Of a stretch of 33,866 nucleotides of DNA, positions 13,057-21,675 are shown piece after piece. The first letter of the stretch is position 1, and each line of letters begins with the position of its first letter. The translations under genes and the position numbers were made by a program. Under the pieces are notes generated by a model. That model had not been told where the DNA came from, searched no databases, and saw only the letters and a list, made by a program, of their open reading frames with translations. The stretch is from Phallusia fumigata (taxonomy: Eukaryota; Chordata; Ascidiacea; Phlebobranchia; Ascidiidae), in contig QXVZ01026590.1 of the NCBI GenBank assembly GCA_008931825.1, positions 1-33,866 on the forward strand, written 5' to 3'.

Positions 13057-13253
13057 CTAACAAAATTATCACATAATGTTTTGTGAAATTTTCAAGGTCG
13101 AAGATGCAGAAACACTTCACCGCAGTTGTAGCTGACGAATAACACTAAATTTTGCGTGAACATAAAAGGAAAAGAGACAATTAAATCGTCTAACAACGCT
13201 TCCTGCAGTCTGAGCAGAGTATATGCATTTTTCTTTTATATAATAGAACTTTT

Positions 13254-15374
13254 CTACTTTTTAAACAATAATTTGTAAACTAATTTTTTTCCTTTCCTAA
13301 CTTTTTCTTCGTTTCTTTGTCCTCTTTTTTCTTTCAGTGCGGGCTCCGAATTAGCGGAAAAGTTTTTGTGCANGGCTCTCGTCGCGGTTTAAATGCTACA
13401 GGTGCAAACTAACATGGATCCGTTTCACCCTGAACACCTTTGATTTGAGCGTTTATTCGGGCATTCGTATTTGATTTTTTTTTAAACATTGTTTTACCGA
13501 TGTTTAATCTCCTTCTCCGTTTTTTAGATTTTGACTTTAAACTCTCACCATGCTTTCCGCTTTGTCATTGGTGAGCATCTTGACCACGTGACATCGAAGG
13601 ACGACTCTCTTCAGCCTCGCCTCGTGTCTGTAAATCCAGACCATCAGAGTAGACGATGACGTTGCAACTTTGCAGGTTGTTATTCTATAAAACTCTGTTT
13701 TAAAAGATTATCGAAAATGCATTCGGATTGTCTGACTTTGTATTTTTTACCCAAAGGCAATCATTTTCGGCCATTTTGTTATATTACGCTTGCTGTTCAA
13801 GAAATTGAGTCAAAAACGGGAAAAGTCATAAAGTTTTTTTTTGCCAAAAACAACCTCTCTATTAATGGTAAAATTTTTAGGTTGTATGTTAAAAGTTTTT
13901 TCTTTGGGGCAGACCGGCTCAGTGTTCAGCTCCACTCATGACTATAAACAGAACTGTGGATCAACACCAACATTTCAAACAACATTTAAGACACACAATT
14001 TGAAATATTACCTGCGTGGCTGCATCTCCCATATCATTGATTCGTCCCGCTGCCCACCGTTCTCAATCACCATCTGAGTGCAGCGCAGCTGAATGCTTCT
14101 TTCCTTCACTGTCATAGTCACTGGGATTCCTATCTTTCCCTCTTTGCTGTGCTGCAAAACTTTCGACACTGCGACGTCAGTACACCCGTCACCTGGCGAA
14201 ATACACAGGAATTAGTAAGCATGGGACCAGAGGGCGCTTTATGTTAGTGTAGATTTGAATCGTCAGTTTTTTTGTAAAAGATTTCCGGTAATGTTTATGA
14301 ACCAAAGCTCTACAACAGGGGTTTTGATGAACTCTTATCTATGATCTACCTTTGCTGCTTTCAGATTTAACAAATCGTTAAATAGATACACGGATATATA
14401 TAACAATTGTCGTTGAAAAGGGTTAAAAATCTGTTGTGTCGTTGTGAAATGGTTCGCAGATTAGGAAATAAGGTTTTGTTAAACTTGATGTTTGCAAACA
14501 TGTTTGTTTGCCTCCATAAAATTTGGACCCATCACTCGCGTTAATTCGGTACAAGATTGCATGACTCAAATATTTAAAATCAAGTCGTTGTCCAAAGTTA
14601 ATGTCCAAGTAAAGGCTCACCGAGTAATCTAAACGTTTCTCATACTCCCAAATCCTACCATACAATCTTACCTCTGGTCAAAATAGTCGTGACACTACCC
14701 AGGTAAACGCCACTTTCAGAGCAACAACTTTTGTTCACCACAAATCGTTTGCTGTTTTTTCTTCTTCGTATCTGCCGGCCGATAGAATGTGACGAGGTTA
14801 CCATTCCCCTGAACGCACGAACTGCGAACGTCTTTATCCGCAATCCACATAGAAAACATATTTCCGGTGTGTCTTTCTGGTCCGGATTGACATCCGGACT
14901 GTCAGTCTCTAAATTAACGCCATTTACATTGCTGCTTTCAGTTTTAGAGTAGTTTGTTTGATAACCGACGGAGTCTGCGTCCACCGCCTTGGAATAAGTA
15001 GGCGTTGAGGTAATATGTGTTGCGTGTTCCATTTGGGGCAGTTGAAAGTTTCTTCCGGTCGCGGAAAACCCTAAAAGCTCGTTTGTCTGGAACTCCTTTA
15101 TGACGTCACAGTGCGGGTTTTCACCACACAAAAAGCTGTTCTTTGTCATAGCTGGTGTCGGAGGGAGACGTCTGCGCGTTTTGCTTGGTCGGAAATTGAC
15201 TTGCGCGTCTGGCATCTTGCTTTCATCGTTGGTTTTGTTCATTTTAACGCCTAAATTGAGCAACATTTTCATAAATAACACATATTTTTTCGATACTTTA
15301 GATACTTTAATCAATTTCAACAACACTTCGCTGAACTTGTTTTTGAAACCCCATTGGCCTCCAAGTTCGAACAT
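13254..15374 (-). CDS. FAM43: Gene E: FAM43-like PID/PTB-domain protein
   Basis: Four minus-strand exons: 15374-14672, 14192-14012, 13684-13549, 13395-13254 (TAG), phases 1, 2, 0. They give 386 residues from the upstream ATG, or 342 from the ATG at 15242. Recognised against FAM43A: GVYLGSVTTILTRGDGCTD matches its LYLGNATTIQARGDGCTD, and VWIYRHEARLKRVVLRCH matches its VYRHELKHKAVMLRCH. Together exons 1 (end), 2 and 3 form a PID/PTB phosphotyrosine-binding-like fold, an adaptor domain; FAM43 function is poorly known. The N-terminal 200 residues are polar and unrecognised, with a basic RQIRRRKNSKR stretch before the domain. The C-terminus is short and basic, without the long acidic tail of vertebrate FAM43A. 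An N at 13373 breaks the frame of exon 4; without it the exon is 141 bases and in phase. Start choice is uncertain: a good acceptor (RC caatttag) sits just upstream of the 15242 ATG. Confidence 0.86.
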
Positions 15375-15590
15375 CTAGACTTGCTCGCCAACGCAGCGAA
15401 AAGTAAGCAACGCGCGTCTACTCAGCTATTTCCAGCTATAAGCCCAGCTATATGGCTTCTTTAAATCTATTTCAACAACACCGCGTTGAGCTTGTTTTTA
15501 ACCTCATAAGCTGACAAACTCGAACAACTAGACTTGGACTTGCTTGCAAACGCAGCGAAAAGTAAGCAAAGCGTCTGCCCAGGTATTTGT
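15313..15590. repeat. Diverged tandem duplication at the 5' end of the FAM43-like gene
   Basis: Bases about 15318-15436 resemble about 15469-15590: tcaacaacac, gcttgtttttgaa or tttttaa, actagacttg, and the exact block acgcagcgaaaagtaagcaa. The offset is about 150 bases. The first copy covers the most upstream candidate ATG (15374); the second copy has no ATG there. Confidence 0.65.
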
Positions 15591-16199
15591 CAACAAGAAG
15601 TCAGTCTCAGCTCAAGCTTGGTTTAACCCACAACCTAATGGTAAAAATAAAATCCTTTCCTCTGTTCAAAAACTATAATCTTGTACCAATTTCGGCAAAA
15701 AACAAATGTATTATCGCTCTTACTGCATCAACTCTTCTCGTAAGAAGCGGGCTTACCAACGAGCTTCGTTTAGTGGACCGTCGCATTCTCTTCAGTTTAA
15801 AACCGTCGCCACACGTTTTCCAACAATCTGAACCTGTGTTGTTCTCAAACCCTATAATGACTCGCCACCGAAAAACGCGCAAACGGCTCCTTGCAGAATT
15901 TCACCCGTTTCCCCTTGCGTTGCTGGCGCTCGTTGAAGCGTGGCGCGTGACGTAATCACGGGGTTCGCGTCACGCTTGACTTGCGTTGCTGCAGACTAAA
16001 GAAAGCGACCAAAACTTATTGCGGTCATAAAACAATTTTTCAAATATTTGCTTCGCATATTTTCAACAATTATCACCAAAAATGTTCTCTACCAAACTGT
16101 GAGTTAATAAGCTCGTTTTAGCATACATAGCAGCTATAACGCTGTAGCATATAGTTTGGTAAGATTGGAAACTTTTTGCAGGAAATAAGAAAAAAATAC

Positions 16200-16464
16200 A
16201 AGCCAGTACTTGTGTGTAAAACATTTTCTACGTTTCGACAAACGCTGTTGTCATCATCAGAAAACTTGCAGAACGTTACCTTAGCGGGAGCTCGAATTCT
16301 ATTTGTCTAAATCTCTCCCCTTTAAGGAAAGTTCAAGTAAGATATACTTGATAGTTTTGTAAATTTCTTTCTGACCACTTTTCCACACTTTCACCCAAAC
16401 ACTTTCTTAACACAGCAGTACGAGAATAGAAATACCTTTGCGAAGTTATTCACCGAAAACCTTA
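16200..16464. repeat. 265 bp direct duplication, copy 1
   Basis: Repeated at 16530-16794 at an exact offset of 330. Outside the homopolymer replacement described for copy 2, I see no difference. It starts with the ATACAAGCCAG terminus and hammerhead-like hairpin of the dispersed repeat. A single N follows at 16465. Confidence 0.9.
16231..16260 (-). ncRNA. Hammerhead-ribozyme-like core motif
   Basis: On the minus strand: CTGATGA, then a hairpin with GACAA/TTGTC arms, then GAAAC. This is the order CUGAUGA - stem II - GAAA of hammerhead ribozymes, known from Penelope-like elements and retrozymes. One extra T follows CTGATGA. After GAAAC comes another hairpin (GTAGAA/TTTTAC). I do not see the U-H cleavage site or a pairing stem I, so activity is not supported. 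Confidence 0.4.
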
Positions 16465-16529
16465 NTTCAAAAAATTTCTATAATTGAGAACCAATTTCGT
16501 TTTTAAAAATATAAAAAAAAAAAAAAAAA

Positions 16530-16794
16530 AAGCCAGTACTTGTGTGTAAAACCCCCCCCCCCCCCCGACAAACGCTGTTGTCATCATCAGAAAACTTGCA
16601 GAACGTTACCTTAGCGGGAGCTCGAATTCTATTTGTCTAAATCTCTCCCCTTTAAGGAAAGTTCAAGTAAGATATACTTGATAGTTTTGTAAATTTCTTT
16701 CTGACCACTTTTCCACACTTTCACCCAAACACTTTCTTAACACAGCAGTACGAGAATAGAAATACCTTTGCGAAGTTATTCACCGAAAACCTTA
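16530..16794. repeat. 265 bp direct duplication, copy 2 (likely assembly artefact)
   Basis: Same sequence as 16200-16464, except that 13 bases (positions 16223-16235 in copy 1) are replaced base for base by C, giving a run of 15 C at 16552-16566. A run of 19 A (16513-16531) precedes it. Equal length with homopolymer substitution points to poor read ends joined in assembly. Confidence 0.85.
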
Positions 16795-18806
16795 AACTTT
16801 ATCATTGGCTGACCTCAAATCACGTCAGTACTCCGGCCAAACCTCTCCCAACTTATTCGTCACACCAACCCACTCCCTCATCTGACGTCATAATACGCGT
16901 CACGCGCTGGGGTTTATCAGCTGACGTTTTAAAGCTCAGTTCTCTGCACCGCAACCCTATCTTAAAAGCCACAAAAGCCTTTGGTGCTTGGTAAACGAAG
17001 CGTGAAGGTTTGTGTGAAGTGTTTGGACTCTTTTCTGAAGTGTTTACTGCGAAGATAATGATTTGTTTACATTTGTGGGTCAAAAGCACAGAGGTTCATT
17101 GGCCAAACAACTGTCAAAATACAGTCATCCTGGGGTTACCACCGTTTAAAGTTAAATGTTGGTTGGGTTGGGTCTATTTCGCTTGGCAAAAGAATTCGTA
17201 GCAACACAAAACAATTCACCAAGTCCGAAATGCCTCCGTAGACCGAATTGCGAGAACGTCATGAGGCACAAAACCTGAAACGAAAGTTTAATGGGTCAAG
17301 ACTGCAGCCACAACGTTACCAGAATGTGTAACGTGATTGTGAATGGGTTTTGGGCATAAACGACCTTTTTCTAAACTTTTTTCCACTTCACCGCAAAAAA
17401 ATGCCCCGTGAAACCCGCTTTAATCGCACAAGTGTGATTGAAAACTACGTTCTTCCAAGTAAGTTTGGTTGCTAATCTTACATTTAGTTCAGTTTTTTTT
17501 AATGTACTTGCCCATAGCATGAATTGTTTATTTGGAATGAAGGAACGACGGGTCATAAATCCAGACATGGAACAAAATCGCCGTCTAGAAGGAACTTACA
17601 ACAATTAAAATGCAGATATAACTCTACACAGGACACGTACGTTATAAATTGACCGGCTCCAACCAATTCGGCAATAAACTGAAGAAAGCAAAAAACTTGT
17701 TGATTTGGTGCAGTAGTGATTGAAGTTTCAACATTGAATTGATTTGTCACAAAAGTTTATGCCAAGAAAATTCGATGAAGCGACAAGAGATATTCTGTAA
17801 AGCTTCCATTTGTAAAACAAAAGAAGCGCCCCAAAAGTTTATAGTTACGTAAAGTAATGTGACTTTATTGTCACATAGGTTGTTTAGGACTCAAAGTTTT
17901 TACCAATAGGCAATCGTACGACACTGCAAATGCTTTTTTACACATTGATTAATGTCTACTGTGTTACAGTGAAGCGAAACAAGCATAAAAATTATGGCAC
18001 ACCAGCACATGGGCTAAGAAAGACAATAAAGTGACATATACATTTCATATAGAGGGCATTTAGTTTAGTTACATAGAATTAAAGTGCAACAAAAGAAAAA
18101 GAATCCGGAAACTGAAGCATTGAAGCCAGTTGAAGATATAATTTTCATCTTATAGTTTTAGGTATTATGCGAGCAACATGATGTGTTTTGGGTTTTCCAA
18201 AAAAATTGGTTTGCTTTGAATTGTCGTTTTTCGCCAAAATTTAGGTGTTTAAATTTGGGTTTAAAACCATTTATACCAAAAAATATTTTTGTATTTGATT
18301 TAACCGCATTATGATATTTGCTTCGTTAAGTTACTGCAAAGCTGAAGAACACAAAATCGTCAGATGTTTGCGAAAAAATTCTCTTGAAACAATATAAAGC
18401 AACTGCCGCATGTACGCTAAAACACACCAAGCACTGTAAAATTAAGAGGTGGCCCAAAACGACACTACGCATGATTTTCCAGACCCGCCACACGGATTTA
18501 CAAATTTGCATCAAAACTGTAACTGATCTGTACGCAGTGTAGCAACTAAATCAGTTTAGTATTTCCTTTTAATGCACAAGTTAATTACCCATTCACAAAC
18601 TTTAAAACACTTGCTTTGTTGCAATAAATGCGATGATTTGGTCCTAATTTTATATTCCATTCCATCAAATATGATTTAAGACTGCTCATGAAACTATAAG
18701 CGCAGGTGGTTTCGTAAAGCGTTTACACAAAGACCAAGGGCCGTATGAAGCTCGCAAGACAAGGTTGGGCCATCCCTAGTATAAAAGCAAGAAACGGTTA
18801 AAGGTT

Positions 18807-21675
18807 TCATGTGTTGTAATAAGTAGGTTGGATGATGGAATAAACATCGACACTTTTTTCAAGTTTCTCTCGTTTTTTCTTTTGTCTCCGCAACTTGAAT
18901 CGCACCAACATTACAGCCAGCGCACAGATAATAAGCAAAGCACCAGCAAGCACTCCTATTATGATTAGCATCACATCCGTAAGTGGACCTGCACAAATGG
19001 AGATTTGTTTGGGGTTTAGTTGCAGTTGTACTGACCATGTAAGTTGTACCAAAACCAAGAAGTTTTAAAAAATACTTTTCGAGCTTCTGAATCGTAAAGT
19101 GTACAAATTAACATCACCATGAAATTCAAATTTACCGCTAGAGTTTCTTTACATTTTTTTAAAAATATTTATTTCCACATTTTTGTGTTTTCGCATTTTG
19201 TAATTGGCTCTTTTTGGAGACATGGCATATAATAAAAAATGTGTGTTCATTTTATAAAGGTTCCATTTGTTGTTTGGACATACAAAAAAGCAAATATAGA
19301 TGGCAGCTGTGTATTAAGAACCTTCTTTTTTTTCGTCTATTTCGCCCACTGCTGTAGTACTTTCCGCAGCTTCGGTTTGAATAGAGACGGTATGCGGTGG
19401 GAGTAGCTCGTGTGGAGAAATTGGGTCGTTCACGACTTGGAAAGTTGCCGATATCATCTCGGTTTCAGTTTCGGGGTCGTCTCCCTCTGTTTGACGTTTC
19501 CTCCTTGAACTGCAAGACTGAAAGAGAATTCCTTGATTTTGAAACTCGGATTGTAAAGGTTACAGGCCAGCGGCTGGTAGTTTTTATGCTTTATGGTGTA
19601 CGTCACAATATGTGACGTCATGTGTGACGCAACTACGCACAGCGTCTCAACGTTTAGCCGTCGTCGCACATGCCGGAACACTTCGCAGTTGTATGACTTT
19701 TTTTAGCAGTGTGACGTAATAGAATACAGACGTAACTTAGATGAGGGCAAAAAAATTGTGGTAGGATTCGATTTTAAGCAAATGGATTAGAAGCAGAACT
19801 TGCCACATCAACTCACCGGTTTGCAGTTGTTAATGCACAGTTTCACGATGCAGTGAACGGTAATGAAGGCGCTGGAACGAAACTTGAAAACTTGGTAGTC
19901 GAATCGGGAGAAGATTTCCTCCCCGTTCACCGAAACTCTCGTCGGTATGACGTCAGTCGGACAGCTGAAAACATTATTTTACATTCACTCCATTGGTCGT
20001 TGGTAAAATCACTAATCATTGGTTGTTAACTTGGTCAAATGCTCACATGTCTGAAGCAGACCTGTCGTATGTGCGTGTTTATATTTTGTAAAGTCTTGGT
20101 CTCCGATTTATTACAATATTGCATTATGCACAAACGACGCGGTGGCCGTTTTCAGGTATATGCCTTTTGTTTTATTTTTTGTTCGATGTATTATATTTTT
20201 TGTTTGGTTTTAGATCACACCAACATTTGGAGAATTTTCTGCCCACAGCTAACACCACTGTTTCCAATACTAAGAAACGTTAAGCTCCAATTTTTTAACA
20301 TCCTGACAAAAACTTCGGCAGCCGAGCAAACTTCAAGTAACCCTTATTAACGATGCCCTTGAAAATAACCTTTGACAATAAATCTTTAGAGTTTTTTGCA
20401 ACATTTATGGAGAAACTCTTTCCTCATTTACATGTAGTCTGTACTAAAAGGAGATATATGACCGGTTGGTGAAGGACGAACTCCAAACATTGCACCTGAA
20501 GCGCGACATGCGAAAAGGCGGCCGTGACTTTCCATTTCACACTAAAAAGAATTCGCGTTTGTTCAATTACCTATTCTTGTGCCACAGGAAACTGAATCTA
20601 TTTCAGGCGACAGAGGTTCTTTCCAACGGGCACGTGAAAATTTACATTGCACCTGATAATTTTGTCGCCTAAGTGATGAACAGTAAATCCCACGCAGCAC
20701 AAGACTAGAAGAGTAGTTTAATTAAAAACATAACTGTCAGAGAGCTTGAACATTGTGATTTGAGGTTTTAACAATTGCAGTTGTCGTCATCAGTGCATAA
20801 CAAAATTTAAATTTCGACATATCAACAATATAAATTTATAAAACTGTTTGCGAAATTTTAGGTACGAAAATCTATGTTTTTTATTTTATATTTTGAAATT
20901 GTAATCTTAATTGGTCAAATGGGGTTGTTTACCCAACCTTGGAACTTGTTAAATTTAGGTTGTGCGCAACAGTCAACACCTCCAGGACTGAACAACAAAA
21001 TCAAATATAACATCAGGACAATATAAACACGGTGTTGACAAACTTACCCGGTATCTTCTATGATGACGAGATTTTCTGGATCATTAGGAGCAGGTGAGGG
21101 GGTTCCCCAACATTGATGCAGAACCACCTTGACTGCAGTGTCGGCAGCAAGATCTGTGTCGACCTGGATTAAAGCGAATTAAGGTAAGTTACACTGTAAG
21201 ACTTGCAAAAGTGTTTGTTCGTTTAGTTTTTATCCCCGATCGACGAAACAACACCACATGAATGCGTTGTGCTCAAAACCAGTCCGCCGTCGCCACATTG
21301 GGATAAAATTTATTTGTTTTGTATTTTTTAAGATGGTGACTCAAATTGTGTCAAACCATCGGTTCCACAGGGTTGGAGCAACGTAGCATTAAGCTTCTTG
21401 CTTAGGGAAACACAGGATTAGAACTCACAACAGCACAGAGCACCCGCTCAAACCACTTGTGAATGTCGGCAACTACTGTAATAAAACGCTCTTACCTGAA
21501 GATAAATTCTTTGGTCAGTTTTCAAATTCGGGTTGCTCAATTTGGTGCTGTAGGTCTCATCAGCATAGAGGCCAAGTGAAGCAGTGAAAGCGGTGGTACT
21601 CGCAGCTGTGTCTCCGCATAAAAATAGCACCAATGCGAGTGAAAACAAGACTCGGACTTCAAAGGGCCGCTTCAT
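18807..21675 (-). CDS. Gene C: type I membrane protein with a ZP-C module
   Basis: Five minus-strand exons: 21675-21496, 21163-21048, 19964-19817, 19517-19322, 18988-18807 (TGA), phases 0, 2, 0, 1. They give 273 residues. Order: signal peptide (1-26, MKRPFEVRVLFSLALVLFLC), ZP-C module (about 29-150), RRKR furin-type site (153-156), acidic Ser/Thr/Pro-rich stalk, transmembrane helix (219-242), basic tail with YSII (263-266, YxxPhi type). ZP-C marks are the HQCWGTP block, GCPTD, SRFDYQVFKF and the C-x4-C-x3-C-x3-C run; six cysteines (78, 100, 137, 142, 146, 150) fit the C5, C6, C7, Ca, Cb, C8 pattern. ZP proteins polymerise into extracellular matrices after cleavage at such a site. No ZP-N half is visible, as the signal peptide joins ZP-C within exon 1. 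An upstream in-frame ATG at 21774 would bury the signal sequence, so the 21675 start is preferred. Confidence 0.87.
19600..19620. promoter_or_regulatory. CRE-like palindrome cluster in gene C intron 3
   Basis: ACGTCACA-ATA-TGTGACGT (19600-19618) is a perfect inverted repeat that overlaps TGACGTCA (19613-19620). A further TGTGACG half-site follows. Such sites bind CREB/ATF-type bZIP factors; function here is inferred. Confidence 0.4.
20721..20797 (-). repeat. Dispersed repeat with hammerhead-like hairpin, copy 2
   Basis: Matches the copies at 9064 and 29072 (aaaaacataactg, cagagagcttg). On the minus strand CTGATGA is kept and GAAA has become AAAA. It lies in gene C intron 2 (19965-21047). Confidence 0.7.
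21350..21440 (-). repeat. tRNA-derived SINE fragment, same family as at 10.4 kb
   Basis: Minus strand: GAGTTCTAATCC (B-box-like, 21426-21415), then GTGTTTCCCTAAGCAAG and TTGCTCCAACCC. Lies in gene C intron 1. Confidence 0.6.

Larger units (their letters stand above)
15375..18806. other. Region between FAM43-like 5' end and ZP gene 3' end
   Basis: Holds the FAM43-like promoter side, the 15.4 kb duplication, the 16.2-16.8 kb duplication and a TGACGTCA site at 16883. Open frames here (for example 15587-15955 plus) show no recognisable domain. From 16800 to 18800 I see AT-rich sequence without clear structure, which should include the ZP gene 3' UTR. ATTAAA on the minus strand at 18573-18568 is a weak poly(A) candidate. 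Confidence 0.45.

Noticed and set aside
15100..15378. 92-codon plus-strand open frame
   Set aside because: Antisense to FAM43-like exon 1, whose reading is supported by the PTB homology.
15673..15882. Minus-strand frame ending in a gtaagc donor as gene B exon 1
   Set aside because: The end of the peptide (KRSSL) lacks the LKRE-type residues that precede TM1 in this family.
15587..15955. 122-codon plus-strand open frame
   Set aside because: No domain, overlaps the diverged duplication at 15.3-15.6 kb, and composition looks random.
16231..16260. Active hammerhead ribozyme
   Set aside because: The core order is present, but the cleavage dinucleotide position and a pairing stem I were not found; kept only as a hammerhead-like motif.
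16843..16881. Possible first exon of gene B on the minus strand (ATG, 13 codons, ending LGE, phase 0, before gtttgg)
   Set aside because: Phase fits, but the donor is weak, the peptide does not resemble gene A exon 1, and such short frames are common by chance.
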